The notes: generated by a model not told the origin, from the letters alone. Positions 9,711-21,201 are shown, numbered from the stretch's first letter. The stretch: 64,000 bases of DNA from Naasia sp. (GCF_025465545.1 NZ_JAODMK010000045.1:1-64000); one strand, 5' to 3'. Numbers and translations: made by a program.

Positions 9711-12095
9711 GTGACTGATGCCGACATCAGCGCCGCGCGTGCGGCCTCACTGACGGCCCTCCGCCTTGCCGAACTGCAGGCGATCGCCGGTGCGCTCGGC
9801 ATCAGGAACGCAGCCCGACTCCGAAAGGGAGAACTCGTGGACGCAATCTCCGACGCGCAGACCGACTCAAGCACCGAGGTGCTCGACTCCGACACTGCGC
9901 AGAACACCCCCGCCGACGCCGGCCAGGACGCCCCGGCCCAGGACGCGGCAGAGCAGCCGGCCGAGGCCTCACAGCCGGCCGAGCCCGAGCAGCCCGCCGA
10001 GCCCGAGCAGCCCGCCGAAAGCGCTCAGGCCGCCGAACCCGAGCAGGCATCGCAGCCCGCCGAGGCCGAGGAGGTCCCGGTGACCGAGGCCCCGGTCGGG
10101 GCCGAGCAGACCGCCGCGCCGGTTGCGGACGCCGAGCCCGCCGAGGATGCCCCCGCCCGGACCGCCGCCGAGGCGGCTCCGGCAGCTGAGGCTCCCGCCG
10201 ACGACGCATCGACCGAGCCCGCCGCCGCTGAGGTCACCCCCGAGACTCCTGCGGCCGAGATCCCCGACGCAGTCATCGAGGCGCCGGTGGCACCCGAGCG
10301 CAAGCGCCGTCCGTCGCGCCGGGTGACCGCCGCCGATCCCTCCGCGCTTCTCGTGCCGGTTCCCGAGGACGCTCCGGCCGCCGCGCCGAAGAGCGCCGCA
10401 GACCACGTCAACCACGGCGAGACCGGCATCACCGAGGATCTCGAGGGGAGCAGCGTCGAGACCGACGAGGCACCCGAGGAGGGCCAGCACGACGGCACCC
10501 ACCCGGAGGCGCAGGACGAGTCCGTCGCCGCCGAGGGCGAGCCCCGTCAGGGACGCCGTGGCCGCGGCCGCGATCGCAACCGTCAGCAGGGCGATCGCCA
10601 GCAGGGCGAGCGCGGCCAGCAGAACGACCGCGCCACCCAGGGCGACGCCGCCCAGGAGGGCGAGCGCTCTCAGGGTGACCGTCAGCAGGGCGACCGCCGC
10701 CAGAACGCACAGGGGGACCGTCAGCAGCAGGGCGAGCGCCAGCAGGGCGAGCGCCAGCAGCAGGGCGATCGCCAGCAGGGTGACCGCCAGCAGCAGGGTG
10801 ACCGTCAGCAGCAGGCCGCCGCCCAGCAGGGTGACCGTCAGGCTCAGGACGCCGAGCGCGGCGGTCGCAGCCGCTACCGCGACCGCAAGCGCCGCGGCCC
10901 GGTCGGAGACGACTTCGAGCCCGAGATCAGCGAGGACGACGTCCTCATCCCGGTCGCCGGCATCCTCGATGTGCTCGACAACTACGCGTTCGTGCGCACC
11001 ACCGGCTACCTGCCCGGCGCGAGCGACGTCTACGTCTCGCTCGGCCAGGTCAAGAAGTACAACCTGCGCAAGGGCGACGCCGTGGTCGGCGCGATCCGGC
11101 AGCCGCACGACGGCGAGGCAGGCCGACAGAAGTACAACGCCATCGTCAAGATCGACTCCATCAACGGCCTCCCCGTCGAGGAGGCGGCCGGTCGCGTCGA
11201 GTTCAGCAAGCTGACGCCGCTCTACCCGCAGGAGCGCCTGCGCCTCGAGACGGACTCGGCCAAGCTGTCGACCCGGATCATCGATCTGGTGGCTCCCATC
11301 GGCAAGGGCCAGCGCGGTCTCATCGTCTCGCCGCCCAAGGCCGGCAAGACGCTGATCCTGCAGGCCATCGCCGGCGCCATCGCCAAGAACAACCCCGAGG
11401 TCCACCTCATGGTCGTGCTCGTCGACGAGCGTCCCGAAGAGGTCACCGACATGCAGCGCACGGTGAAGGGCGAGGTCATCGCCTCGACCTTCGACCGTCC
11501 CGCCGAGGACCACACGACGGTCGCCGAGCTCGCCATCGAGCGCGCGAAGCGCCTCGTGGAGCTGGGCTACGACGTGGTCGTGCTGCTCGACTCGATCACC
11601 CGCCTCGGCCGCGCCTACAACATCACGGCGCCGGCCTCCGGCCGCATCCTCTCCGGCGGCGTCGACTCGGCCGCTCTCTACCCGCCCAAGCGCTTCTTCG
11701 GCGCCGCGCGGAACATCGAGAACGGCGGATCCCTGACGATCCTCGCGACGGCACTCGTCGAGACCGGCTCCAAGATGGACGAGGTCATCTTCGAGGAGTT
11801 CAAGGGCACCGGCAACATGGAGCTGCGCCTCTCGCGCGGCCTCGCCGACAAGCGCATCTTCCCCGCCGTCGACGTCAGCGCCTCCGGCACCCGCCGCGAG
11901 GAGATGCTGCTCGGCACCGACGAGGTCAAGGTCACCTGGAAGCTCCGCCGCGCCCTCGCCGGCCTCGGCGAGCAGCAGGCCCTCGAGATCGTGCTCGGCA
12001 AGCTCAAGGAGACGCAGTCGAACGTCGAGTTCCTCATGCAGATCCAGAAGTCGCTGCCCGCCACGAACGGCAACGGCCACCGCAGCGAGGACTAG
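9711..12095 (+). CDS. rho: Transcription termination factor Rho, with long charged insertion
   Basis: A 794-residue hexameric RNA helicase that ends Rho-dependent transcription; the E. coli protein has about 420 residues. GTG 9711 follows AAGGA. The order is a Rho N-terminal helical domain ([18 protein letters not shown]), a low-complexity Ala/Pro/Glu-rich stretch (about 60-220), a Gln/Gly/Asp/Arg repeat zone (about 280-385), the cold-shock RNA-binding domain ([27 protein letters not shown]), Walker A in [11 protein letters not shown], Walker B in [17 protein letters not shown], and the R- and Q-loop region. Such insertions are typical of actinobacterial Rho and add RNA-binding surface. Confidence 0.97.
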   Translation: MTDADISAARAASLTALRLAELQAIAGALGIRNAARLRKGELVDAISDAQTDSSTEVLDSDTAQNTPADAGQDAPAQDAAEQPAEASQPAEPEQPAEPEQPAESAQAAEPEQASQPAEAEEVPVTEAPVGAEQTAAPVADAEPAEDAPARTAAEAAPAAEAPADDASTEPAAAEVTPETPAAEIPDAVIEAPVAPERKRRPSRRVTAADPSALLVPVPEDAPAAAPKSAADHVNHGETGITEDLEGSSVETDEAPEEGQHDGTHPEAQDESVAAEGEPRQGRRGRGRDRNRQQGDRQQGERGQQNDRATQGDAAQEGERSQGDRQQGDRRQNAQGDRQQQGERQQGERQQQGDRQQGDRQQQGDRQQQAAAQQGDRQAQDAERGGRSRYRDRKRRGPVGDDFEPEISEDDVLIPVAGILDVLDNYAFVRTTGYLPGASDVYVSLGQVKKYNLRKGDAVVGAIRQPHDGEAGRQKYNAIVKIDSINGLPVEEAAGRVEFSKLTPLYPQERLRLETDSAKLSTRIIDLVAPIGKGQRGLIVSPPKAGKTLILQAIAGAIAKNNPEVHLMVVLVDERPEEVTDMQRTVKGEVIASTFDRPAEDHTTVAELAIERAKRLVELGYDVVVLLDSITRLGRAYNITAPASGRILSGGVDSAALYPPKRFFGAARNIENGGSLTILATALVETGSKMDEVIFEEFKGTGNMELRLSRGLADKRIFPAVDVSASGTRREEMLLGTDEVKVTWKLRRALAGLGEQQALEIVLGKLKETQSNVEFLMQIQKSLPATNGNGHRSED
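10579..10850 (+). repeat. Low-complexity coding repeat in rho (RQQGD/ERQQGE units)
   Basis: About 270 bases are built from irregular copies of CGTCAGCAGGGCGA-like units that encode repeated Arg-Gln-Gln-Gly-Asp/Glu. Runs of CAG make it prone to length change between strains. The unit is in frame throughout, so length changes are tolerated. Confidence 0.85.
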
Positions 12096-12098
12096 GCC

Positions 12099-13178
12099 GT
12101 GTTCGAGTCGGTGGCGACGCTGCTGGCCGAGCATGAGGATCTGCAGCAGCAGCTCTCGGACCCGGCCCTGCATGCGGACGCGGCGCGATCCAAGCGGGTC
12201 AACCGGCGCTACGCCGAGCTGAGCCGGATCGTCGCCGCGCACAGCGAGTGGCAGGATCTGGAGAGCGACCTCGAGGCCGCTCGTGAGCTCGGCAGCGAGG
12301 ACGAGTCCTTCGCAGCAGAGGTGCCCGTCCTGGAGGCGAAGGCGGCGACCGCCGCCGAGCGGCTCCGCCGGCTGCTGATCCCGCGCGACCCGGACGACGG
12401 GCGCGACGTGATCATGGAGATCAAGGCGGGCGAGGGCGGCGAGGAGTCCGCCCTGTTCGCGGCCGACCTCCTGCGGATGTACCTGCACTACGCCGAGGCG
12501 AAGCGCTGGAAGACGGAGCTGCTCGACCGCACCGAGAGCGACCTCGGCGGCTACAAGGACGTGCAGCTCGCGATCAAGGGCAGCTCGTCCGATCCGGCGC
12601 AGGGCGTGTGGGCGCACCTCAAGTACGAGGGCGGCGTGCACCGCGTCCAGCGGGTGCCGGCGACCGAGTCCCAGGGACGCATCCACACCTCCGCGGCCGG
12701 CGTGCTCGTCTTCCCCGAGGTGGACGCTCCGGAGGAGGTCGGGATCAACCCCAACGACCTCAAGATCGACGTGTTCCGCTCCTCCGGTCCCGGCGGGCAG
12801 TCCGTCAACACCACCGACTCGGCGGTGCGCATCACGCACCTCCCCACCGGCATCGTCGTCTCCATGCAGAACGAGAAGAGCCAGCTGCAGAACCGCGAGG
12901 CCGCGATGCGGGTGCTCCGGGCGCGCATCCTCGCGGTCCAGCAGGAAGCGATCGACGCCGAGGCGAGCGCGGCGAGGCGCAGCCAGATCCGCACGGTGGA
13001 CCGGTCGGAGCGCATCCGCACCTACAACTATCCCGAGAACCGGATCGCCGACCATCGCACCGGCTACAAGGCGTACAACCTCGACCAGGTGATGGACGGC
13101 GCGCTCGAGCCGATCGTGCAGTCCGCCATCGCGGCCGACGAGGAGGCGCGGCTCCGCTCCCTCGGCGACGATGCCTGA
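12099..13178 (+). CDS. prfA: Peptide chain release factor 1
   Basis: A 359-residue factor that releases the peptide at UAA/UAG. It has the GGQ motif in [20 protein letters not shown], and the codon-recognition tripeptide PAT in [12 protein letters not shown], which marks RF1 rather than RF2. It starts (GTG) three bases after the rho stop, so it is likely cotranscribed. Its modifying enzyme prmC follows directly. Confidence 0.97.
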   Translation: MFESVATLLAEHEDLQQQLSDPALHADAARSKRVNRRYAELSRIVAAHSEWQDLESDLEAARELGSEDESFAAEVPVLEAKAATAAERLRRLLIPRDPDDGRDVIMEIKAGEGGEESALFAADLLRMYLHYAEAKRWKTELLDRTESDLGGYKDVQLAIKGSSSDPAQGVWAHLKYEGGVHRVQRVPATESQGRIHTSAAGVLVFPEVDAPEEVGINPNDLKIDVFRSSGPGGQSVNTTDSAVRITHLPTGIVVSMQNEKSQLQNREAAMRVLRARILAVQQEAIDAEASAARRSQIRTVDRSERIRTYNYPENRIADHRTGYKAYNLDQVMDGALEPIVQSAIAADEEARLRSLGDDA

Positions 13179-14091
13179 CCCCGCTGACCTGCCCAGTTCT
13201 GCCGCAACTCGGCCCCCAGTCGCGGCAGAAGTCGGCAGCTCGGTGGGCGTTCTCCGCCGGCATGCGGTCGAGCTGCTCACTCGCGCACGGGTGCCCTCGG
13301 CGGAGGTCGATGCGGAGCTCCTGATCGGGCACGTGCTGGGCCTCTCCCGCGGCGCCGTCCAGGCCCGTGCCCTCACCGGCGCGGCGGTGTCGCAGGAGGC
13401 GGCGGAGGCGATCATGCGGCTGATCGATCGCCGCGCCGCTCGAGAGCCGCTGCAGCACCTGACCGGTCGCGCAGCGTTCCGCACCCTCGAGCTCTCGGTC
13501 GGGCCCGGCGTCTTCGTGCCGCGTCCCGAGACCGAGTCGGTCGCGCAGGTGGCCATCGAGGCGCTCCGTGCCGATCCGGCGGCTGAGCCCATCGCGGTCG
13601 ACCTGGGCATGGGCAGCGGCGCCCTCGCCCTCGCCCTCGCCGCCGAGGTGCCCCACTCGCGAGTCGTCGGCGTCGAGAACTCACCGCAGGCGTTCGTCTG
13701 GGCGACCCGGAACTTGCGGGAGACCGGCCTCGGAAACGTCCGGATGGTGTTCGCCGACCTCGCGGGTGCGCTGCCCGAGCTCGAGGGCACCGTCGCCGTC
13801 GTCGTCTCCAATCCGCCCTACATCCCGATCGGCGCGATCCCTCGCGACCCGGAGGTGCGGCTGCACGACCCGGAGGCGGCGCTCTACGGCGGCGCGGACG
13901 GGCTCGACGTCGTGCGCAGCGTGTCTGTCACGGGGCTCCGCCTCGTGCACCCGGACGGCGTGCTCGTGCTCGAACACGGCGAGGCGCAGGGCGAAGAGAT
14001 CAGAGAGCTCCTCCGTGCGGACGGCTGGCATGACGCCGCGACTCTGCCGGACCTCACCGGTCGGCCCCGCACCACCACCGCCCGCCGCTGA
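13171..14091 (+). CDS. prmC: Peptide chain release factor N5-glutamine methyltransferase
   Basis: A SAM-dependent methyltransferase that methylates the GGQ glutamine of release factors. It has the helical N-terminal domain ([17 protein letters not shown]...[13 protein letters not shown]), SAM motif [14 protein letters not shown] and catalytic NPPYIP. As drawn it has 306 residues, from ATG 13171 overlapping prfA by eight bases. The first 24 residues are encoded by an inverted repeat and have no counterpart in the family. GTG 13243 ([12 protein letters not shown]) is the alternative start and matches the usual N-terminus better. Neither start has a strong ribosome-binding site. Confidence 0.94.
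   Translation: MPDPADLPSSAATRPPVAAEVGSSVGVLRRHAVELLTRARVPSAEVDAELLIGHVLGLSRGAVQARALTGAAVSQEAAEAIMRLIDRRAAREPLQHLTGRAAFRTLELSVGPGVFVPRPETESVAQVAIEALRADPAAEPIAVDLGMGSGALALALAAEVPHSRVVGVENSPQAFVWATRNLRETGLGNVRMVFADLAGALPELEGTVAVVVSNPPYIPIGAIPRDPEVRLHDPEAALYGGADGLDVVRSVSVTGLRLVHPDGVLVLEHGEAQGEEIRELLRADGWHDAATLPDLTGRPRTTTARR
13189..13238. repeat. Inverted repeat at the prfA-prmC junction
   Basis: Two nested pairs of arms: CTGCC/GGCAG outside and the perfect 9-bp TTCTGCCGC/GCGGCAGAA inside, with a 16-nt loop. It lies between the prfA stop and the second possible start of prmC (13243), and within the reading frame if prmC starts at 13171. It could be a transcribed hairpin that tunes prmC expression, or a small repeat insertion. 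Confidence 0.75.
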
Positions 14092-14119
14092 TTCCTTGCG
14101 ACCTCGTGCGGGCAGCCGC

Positions 14120-14125
14120 TACTGT
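14120..14125 (+). promoter_or_regulatory. Possible -10 box for the FecR-domain lipoprotein gene
   Basis: TACTGT lies 74 bases before the ATG at 14199, in the gap after prmC. It matches the box proposed for rho. No clear -35. Confidence 0.35.
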
Positions 14126-14198
14126 TCGCTTACGCTCCGGCCGAACCCCTCAGCGCAGCCCTCGCCGTTCCCCGCGTGCCTGTCCCGAAGGGCATTCC

Positions 14199-15308
14199 AT
14201 GCCTCGTCGCATCGCTTTCTCCGTCCTCTCGATCCTCGTCGTGGCCGGGCTCTGCGCCTGCACCTCCGGCCCCGTAGCCGAGGTGAGTGCGCGGGACGCC
14301 GTGGTCACCCTCGCGTCCGGTGACAACAAGCCCGCGGTCCTCGAGAAGAAGGGGTCCGCGCAGAAGGGCGATGTCGTCGAGACGGACGCGAAGGGCCAGG
14401 CGCAGGTCGTCTTCGCGGACGGTTCCCTCGCCCGGCTGGGTGCGTCCACCAAGCTGACGGTGACGGAGCTGTCCACGGCGGAGCTGCAGCGCTCTGCCAT
14501 GACGCTCGACGTCGGCGAGACCTGGCATCGGGTGCAGAAGCTGGTGGCCGAGGACCCGCTCTACGCGGTGAAGACCCCGGTCGGGGTCGCCTCGGTGAAG
14601 GGCACGGCCTTCGGCGTGACGTGCACGCCGGAGAAGGTCTGCACGATCACGGTCGTCGAGGGGGTCGTGGAGTTCACGACGAAGGACGGCACGGTGGTCA
14701 CCATCGAGCCGTTCCAGCGCCTGGTGGTGCCGGCGGCGGACGGCGGCACTCCCGCGGCGACCGCGCTGCCGATCGATGCGATGCTCACCGACCCGTGGCT
14801 GAGCGCGAACATCGACGAGGACAGCGTTCCGCTGGACGCGCCCAGCTCCTCGGCGAGCCTCGCGGGGGACTGGAAGCTCGAAGTGACGGTGGTGTCCACC
14901 GACGGCAGGCAGGGCTACGCCGTCGGGGATGTGGAGAAGCGGGATTGGAACCTGGCGCCCACCGAGTGCGACGGGGCCACCTGCACCACCACGATGACCT
15001 CGAGCTCGGGAAACAGCTGGCCCCTGACCTACGACGGGGAGGACCTCGTCTTCTCGGACACGAGCACGGTGTCCTGCGTGAACCTCGACAACCCCGAGGA
15101 GATCCGCGACCCCGACGGCTTCGACGACACGTTCACCTGGCGCCTCAAGGTGACTGAGACCAAGGTGATCGACGGCGTCCCGACCGCCACCAAGATCGAG
15201 GGCGAGGAGTCGGAGCACCTCAAGCTGCGTGCGGATGTCGACCCGATCTGCGACGCGGCATACACGACGGCGGACACCACCTGGTCCGTGTCCCTGGTCC
15301 GCGCCTGA
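14199..15308 (+). CDS. FecR-domain lipoprotein
   Basis: A 369-residue protein starting at ATG 14199 behind GAAGGGC. It has a signal peptide with lipobox (VVAGLCACTSGP), then a FecR domain of about 120 residues (DVVETDAKGQAQVVFADGSLARLGASTKL ending in TPVGVASVKGTAFGV). The C-terminal half (about 210-369) has four Cys and a beta-rich look and matches nothing I recognise. In Gram-negative bacteria FecR domains relay signals to ECF sigma factors, but no sigma factor gene is adjacent. It is probably an extracytoplasmic structural or sensory protein. A decayed copy of the gene follows. Confidence 0.8.
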   Translation: MPRRIAFSVLSILVVAGLCACTSGPVAEVSARDAVVTLASGDNKPAVLEKKGSAQKGDVVETDAKGQAQVVFADGSLARLGASTKLTVTELSTAELQRSAMTLDVGETWHRVQKLVAEDPLYAVKTPVGVASVKGTAFGVTCTPEKVCTITVVEGVVEFTTKDGTVVTIEPFQRLVVPAADGGTPAATALPIDAMLTDPWLSANIDEDSVPLDAPSSSASLAGDWKLEVTVVSTDGRQGYAVGDVEKRDWNLAPTECDGATCTTTMTSSSGNSWPLTYDGEDLVFSDTSTVSCVNLDNPEEIRDPDGFDDTFTWRLKVTETKVIDGVPTATKIEGEESEHLKLRADVDPICDAAYTTADTTWSVSLVRA

Positions 15309-15342
15309 TCCTTCCTCTCGGGCCCGTCCGCAGCGGCGGTCC

Positions 15343-15543
15343 ATGCGTAGCGTCCCGCTCCTGCTCCTCTCCGTCCTCGTGGGGACCGTGCTCTCGGTCT
15401 GCACCTCCGGCCCGAGGGCGAGACCTGGCACCGGGCGGCAGAAGCTGGTGGCGGGAGATTCGCTCTACGCGGTGACGACGCCGGTGGGGGCCGGCCCGGC
15501 GCCGCCCGGCCAGCGGGCGCCGAAGGCCCGGACGGCCGACTGA
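15343..15543 (+). pseudogene. Decayed, internally deleted copy of the FecR-domain lipoprotein gene
   Basis: The frame starts with a lipoprotein signal like that of the gene before it (LSVLVGTVLSVCTSGP) and then jumps to a stretch matching the middle of that gene (QKLVAGDSLYAVTTPVG against QKLVAEDPLYAVKTPVG). About 80 codons are missing. At the junction, bases that read GETWHR in the parent are in another frame, and an extra base in CGGGCGGCAG brings the frame back. After TTPVG the similarity stops and the sequence runs antisense into the HAD gene. There is no good ribosome-binding site, so this is most likely a remnant. Confidence 0.75.
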
Positions 15544-16127
15544 AGCGCGTCCGTGTCCCCGGTGAAGTGGAATGCGGTGATGCCCACCGCGGCCGCGCCG
15601 TCGACGTTCTCCGCGAGGTCGTCCGCGAAGAACGTTCGGGAGGGAACCCCGCCCAGCCGGTCCAGCGCCCGCTCGAAGATCTCCTCGCTGGGCTTCTTGG
15701 CGCCGAGATCCGCGCTGACCAGCACGTTGTCGCCGAGCAGGGCGGCGGCCTCGGGGGCCAGCAGGGGAAACGCGGCGGCCATCGGTGCCGGATTGTTCGA
15801 GAGCAGTCCCACCGTGCCGAGCGTTGCTGCGATCCTCAGCGCCTCGATCGCGCCCGGGATCGGCGTCATGGTCGCCCGGCGCGCCTCCGCCCACTCGGGG
15901 AGGGTCAGCCGGGCGCCGGTCACCCGCGCGAACTCGGCCAGGTACGCCTCCGCGGTGGGCCACTCGCCCGCCTCGGCGCGCTCCTCGAAGCCGCCCTCCC
16001 ACCAGTCCTTCGCGATCCGGTACTCGCTCTCCCCGCCGAGCCGCGCCAGCGCCGGCAGGCGCCGCTTCGAGTCGTGCGCGTACAGCGTCTTGTCGCAGTC
16101 GAAGAGGAACAGGGGCGCGGCGCTCAC
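15465..16127 (-). CDS. HAD-superfamily hydrolase
   Basis: A 220-residue phosphatase-like protein. It has motif I DCDKTLY with nucleophile Asp, motif II in GLLSNNPAP, a lysine in LGAKKPSEEIFERAL and motif IV in FFADDLAENVDGA. The cap (about residues 20-90) is of the small helical type seen in phosphoglycolate-phosphatase-like enzymes; substrate unknown. GTG 16127 has no ribosome-binding site, and a CAGACT box about seven bases upstream could make it leaderless. The last dozen residues lie opposite the FecR pseudogene, so the original C-terminus may have been replaced by the deletion there. Confidence 0.85.
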   Translation of the reverse strand: MSAAPLFLFDCDKTLYAHDSKRRLPALARLGGESEYRIAKDWWEGGFEERAEAGEWPTAEAYLAEFARVTGARLTLPEWAEARRATMTPIPGAIEALRIAATLGTVGLLSNNPAPMAAAFPLLAPEAAALLGDNVLVSADLGAKKPSEEIFERALDRLGGVPSRTFFADDLAENVDGAAAVGITAFHFTGDTDALQSAVRAFGARWPGGAGPAPTGVVTA

Positions 16128-16213
16128 TCGTGCGAGTCTGCCGCAGCCGAGGTTCGCTCCGGATCCACAGGGAACGCGGGCGGGCCCCGAGGCGGGGCGA
16201 AAGGCCCAGAGCC

Positions 16214-16219
16214 TAGACT
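16214..16219 (+). promoter_or_regulatory. -10 box for the TsaC-WecA-AtpI-like genes
   Basis: TAGACT ends nine bases before the ATG at 16229, and no ribosome-binding site intervenes. The mRNA would start one to three bases from the ATG. Confidence 0.5.
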
Positions 16220-16228
16220 CGATCCGTC

Positions 16229-16894
16229 ATGGCGCGCATCTTCGACTGCTCCGCCGAATCCGAACTCCTGCCCGGCATGCGCGCGGCGCGAGGAGCGATC
16301 GGGCGCGGGGAGCTGGTGGTCCTTCCGACCGACACGGTCTACGGGGTGGCCGCCGACGCCTTCGACCCCGCCGCGGTCCAGCGCCTCCTCGACGCGAAGG
16401 GCCGAGGCAGGCAGTCGCCGCCGCCGGTGCTGATCGCCGGCATCCCGACCCTTGACGCGCTCGCCGAGCAGGTTCCCGACGTCGTGCGGCGGCTGGTGAC
16501 CGAGTTCTGGCCCGGACCGCTGACGGTCATCCTGCCTGCGCGGAGCTCGCTCGTCTGGGATCTGGGCGAGACCGGCGGAACCGTCGCGCTGCGCATGCCG
16601 GACTCGCGGATCGCCCTCGAGCTCCTGGCCGAGACCGGCCCGCTCGCCGTGTCCTCCGCCAACCTCACCGGGCAGCCCGCCGCCACCACGGCTGCGCAGG
16701 CGTCCGCGCAGCTCGGCGACTCGGTCGAGGTCTACCTCGACGGCGGTCCGACCCCGGGGTCGCTGCCGTCCACCATTCTCGACGCGACGGGCCTGGTGGC
16801 CGGCACAGGAGGCATCCGCATCGTCCGCTTGGGCGCGCTGCCCGCTGAGCGCCTGCGGGACATCGCCGGCGATGCACTGGAGGAGCCGACGTGA
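16229..16894 (+). CDS. L-threonylcarbamoyladenylate synthase (Sua5/YciO/TsaC family)
   Basis: A 221-residue protein of the YrdC fold that makes threonylcarbamoyl-AMP from Thr, bicarbonate and ATP for the t6A37 modification of tRNAs. Seen are LPTDTVYGVAADAFD, the basic RLLDAKGRGRQSPPPVLIAG, the FWPGPLTVILPA loop and AVSSANLTGQPA. It lacks the Sua5 C-terminal domain, so it is the short TsaC-like form. It often follows prmC in actinobacteria, as it does here after the FecR/HAD interruption. It overlaps the next gene by four bases. Confidence 0.93.
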   Translation: MARIFDCSAESELLPGMRAARGAIGRGELVVLPTDTVYGVAADAFDPAAVQRLLDAKGRGRQSPPPVLIAGIPTLDALAEQVPDVVRRLVTEFWPGPLTVILPARSSLVWDLGETGGTVALRMPDSRIALELLAETGPLAVSSANLTGQPAATTAAQASAQLGDSVEVYLDGGPTPGSLPSTILDATGLVAGTGGIRIVRLGALPAERLRDIAGDALEEPT

Positions 16895-18144
16895 CCCTCT
16901 ACCTGCTGATGGCGCTCGCGGCGGCCGTCGTGACCTTCGGGCTCTCCTTCCTCGTGCTCAAGCTGGGCCTGCGCTTCCGGCTGCACCCGCCGATCCGCGA
17001 GCGCGACGTGCACACCCGGCCCACGCCGCGCCTCGGCGGCATCGCGATGTTCGGGGGAGTGACCATCGCGCTGGCGATCGCGTCGCAGATCCCCTTCTTC
17101 CGCCTGGTGTTCGCCGAGCCGGGCAAGATCTGGGCGATCGTCCTCGCCGCGCTGATCATCGTGCTGATCGGGGTGGCTGACGACCTGCTCGATCTCGACT
17201 GGATGATCAAGCTCGCCGGCCAGATCCTCGCCGGCGGAGTGCTCGCCTGGCAGGGCGTCGCCATCACCTCGCTGCCGATCGGCGGCCTCACGGTCGGCTC
17301 CGGCCAGATGTCGCTCATCCTCACCGTGTTCGCCGTGGTGTTCGTGATGAACGCCGTCAACTTCATCGACGGGCTCGACGGGCTGGTGGCGGGCGTCGCG
17401 ATCATCGCTAACGGGGTCTTCTTCCTCTACAGCTACCTGCTCGTGGTCGTCACGACGCCGATCAACTACTTCAACCTCGCCTCGCTCATCTCGGTGATCG
17501 TCATCGGCGCGTGCGTGGGGTTCCTGCCCTTCAACTGGCACCCCGCGCGGCTGTTCATGGGGGATGCGGGCGCCTACCTCATCGGGCTCCTGATGGCGAC
17601 GTCCGCCATCGCGGTCACCGGCCAGGTCGACCCGGGCCAGATGGCGCAGTTCGGGCGGGCCTCCCTGTTCCCGGCGTTCCTGCCGATCCTGCTGCCCATC
17701 GCGATCCTCGTCGTGCCGCTGCTCGACTTCACCCTCGCCGTCACCCGCCGGCTCCGCGCCGGCAAGTCGCCGTTCAGCGCGGACCGTCAGCACCTGCACC
17801 ATCGGCTGCTCGACATGGGCCACAGCGTCGTGCACGCCGTCGTCATCTTCTACAGCTGGACGGCGGTCGTCTCGGTCGGCCTGCTGCTGTTCTGGGTGGT
17901 CAAGCCGTACACCTGGGCCATCGCCTTCCTCGTGGTCGGCCTGATCATCTGCACCCTCCTCACGCTCGCCCCGCTGTCCCGCCGGAAGGCCGTCGAGGCG
18001 GCGGCGCAGGCGGCGCCGGCCGAGGCGACGGACTCCGCGGTCGCCCAGTTCGACCCGCTCGACGAGGCGGCGGACGCTCTCCCCGCCGGCGTCGAGCCTC
18101 CTGCCCTGCCTCCCCCCTCCGACCTGAAGGGCACCCTCCGATGA
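16891..18144 (+). CDS. Undecaprenyl-phosphate GlcNAc-1-phosphate transferase (WecA/TagO/MraY family)
   Basis: A 417-residue polytopic membrane protein with about ten transmembrane helices. Family residues visible are the Mg/substrate loop ADDLLDLDWMIK, NFIDGLDGLVAG, the Asp in RLFMGDAGAYLIGLL, and the His-rich loop DRQHLHHRLLDMGHS. It transfers a sugar-1-phosphate to the lipid carrier to start synthesis of a cell-wall glycopolymer. A TagO/WecA role is more likely than MraY because of its place outside the dcw cluster. The last 55 residues are an Ala/Pro-rich cytoplasmic tail. GTG 16891 overlaps the preceding stop. Confidence 0.93.
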   Translation: MTLYLLMALAAAVVTFGLSFLVLKLGLRFRLHPPIRERDVHTRPTPRLGGIAMFGGVTIALAIASQIPFFRLVFAEPGKIWAIVLAALIIVLIGVADDLLDLDWMIKLAGQILAGGVLAWQGVAITSLPIGGLTVGSGQMSLILTVFAVVFVMNAVNFIDGLDGLVAGVAIIANGVFFLYSYLLVVVTTPINYFNLASLISVIVIGACVGFLPFNWHPARLFMGDAGAYLIGLLMATSAIAVTGQVDPGQMAQFGRASLFPAFLPILLPIAILVVPLLDFTLAVTRRLRAGKSPFSADRQHLHHRLLDMGHSVVHAVVIFYSWTAVVSVGLLLFWVVKPYTWAIAFLVVGLIICTLLTLAPLSRRKAVEAAAQAAPAEATDSAVAQFDPLDEAADALPAGVEPPALPPPSDLKGTLR

Positions 18145-18599
18145 CCGAGCCCACCGCGCCCCCGAGCTCCAACCCGGTCCTTCGGCGGATCCTCCTCTAC
18201 GGCGGTCTGCTGGCGCTCGCGGTGGCCGTCGTCGGCGGTCTGCTCGGCTGGTTCACCGGCGGCTCCCGGGGCCTCGTGGGGGCGCTGCTCGGCGCGGCGA
18301 TGGCCTTCGCCTTCCTCGCCGTGACCGCCGCGTCGATCCTCGCCGCCAACCGGTTCTACGGCACGGACGCGTACCTCACCGCCTTCTTCGGCATCGTCCT
18401 CGGCGGCTGGCTGCTCAAGTTCCTCGTCTTCCTTGCCCTCGTATTCCTGCTGAAGGATCAGTCCTGGCTCGAGCCGGTCGCGCTGTTCCTCGCCCTCGTC
18501 GCGGCCGTGATCGGATCCCTCGTGGTGGACGTGCTCGTGGTCGCGCGCGCCCGCATCCCGGTGGTCTCCGACCTGCCCCCGTCGTCCCGCGTCGGTTAG
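18141..18599 (+). CDS. AtpI-like membrane protein upstream of the ATP synthase
   Basis: A 152-residue protein with four predicted transmembrane helices (starting near residues 16, 45, 80 and 112) and no soluble domain. It overlaps the WecA-like gene by ATGA and lies directly before atpB, where many actinobacteria carry an AtpI-type protein thought to help assemble the c-ring or take up Mg. Sequence similarity to AtpI cannot be judged by eye, so the call rests on topology and position. Confidence 0.7.
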   Translation: MTEPTAPPSSNPVLRRILLYGGLLALAVAVVGGLLGWFTGGSRGLVGALLGAAMAFAFLAVTAASILAANRFYGTDAYLTAFFGIVLGGWLLKFLVFLALVFLLKDQSWLEPVALFLALVAAVIGSLVVDVLVVARARIPVVSDLPPSSRVG

Positions 18600-18625
18600 G
18601 TGCGTACCCCGTTCGTTGATAGGGT
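18596..18625 (+). promoter_or_regulatory. Promoter of the atp operon
   Basis: A -35-like TTAGGT (18596-18601) and a -10 TAGGGT (18620-18625) are 18 bp apart, just after the AtpI-like gene. Transcription would start near 18632, with a leader of about 54 nt before atpB. Confidence 0.45.
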
Positions 18626-18685
18626 TCTTAGCAATCACCCACGTCCCATCGCCGCGCCACGAGCGCCCCGATACTGGAGAACGAG

Positions 18686-20379
<1,694 letters not shown>

Positions 20380-20380
<1 letters not shown>

Positions 20381-21168
20381 TGGGGTCCTCCAGTCGGGAG
20401 GCTCTCGAGCAGTCGCGCAACGTGCTCGCGGCGATCGGCGGCGTCACGGAGCGCACCGGCGAGCAGGTGCTGCTCGCCGCGCGAACCATCGCGGAGTCCG
20501 GCCAGCTGCGCGCGCTGCTGACCGACTCCGGCGTGCCGGTGGAGGACAAGGGCCGCTTCGTCGGCAGCCTGTTCGCCTCGCTCGACAAGAGCACCGTGCA
20601 GCTGCTCGCCGGAACGGTGGCCGAGCGCTGGTCGGACGAGGACGAGTTCGTGGCCGGCATCGAGGAACTCGGCTTCCGCGCCCTGGCGATGAGTGCCCCG
20701 GACGGCACCGCCATCGAGCGCGAGCTGTTCGCGTTCGAGCAGGCGGTCCGCTCGAACGCCGAGCTGGAGCTCGCGGTGAGCAGCAAGCTCGGCGCGTCCG
20801 ACGCGCGGGTCGCGCTGGTCGACGCACTGCTGGCGTCGGCGTCCTCGCAGACCCGCACGATCGTCAGCCACCTCGTGCGCATGCCGCGTGGCCGCCGCAT
20901 CGGCGAGGCGCTCCGGGGCACCGCGGGCATCGTCGCCGATCAGGCGGGCCTCGGCATCGCGACCGTTCGCGCGGCGCGGCCGCTGACCGCCCCGCAGCTC
21001 AAGCGGCTCGAGGGCATCCTCAGTGCGCGCTACGGACGGAAGCTCAGCATCAACCAGGTTCTCGATGAGACGCTCATCGGTGGGCTCCGCATCACGATCG
21101 GGGACGAGGTGATCGACGGAAGCGTCGCCTCCCGTCTCTCCGATCTTCGACTCTCACTCGTCGGCTAG
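20380..21168 (+). CDS. atpH: ATP synthase F1 subunit delta
   Basis: A 262-residue stalk subunit. Its C-terminal OSCP motif (VRAARPLTAPQLKRLEGILSARYGRKLSINQVLDETLIGG) is clear. At 262 residues it is longer than the E. coli protein (177), as usual in actinobacteria. ATG 20380 overlaps the atpF TGA. Confidence 0.95.
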
Positions 21169-21201
21169 GCCGGCGCCGCCTTTCAACGAAGGAACCACAC
21201 C

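Noticed and set aside
9969-13811. A 1280-codon open frame on the minus strand across rho and prfA
   Set aside because: It lies opposite clearly conserved genes, is low in complexity and matches no family; such long frames arise from high GC content.
14134-14150. Third copy of the intergenic palindromic repeat
   Set aside because: Only about 14 bases (CGCTCCGGCCGAAC) match copy B and no hairpin follows; too short to claim.
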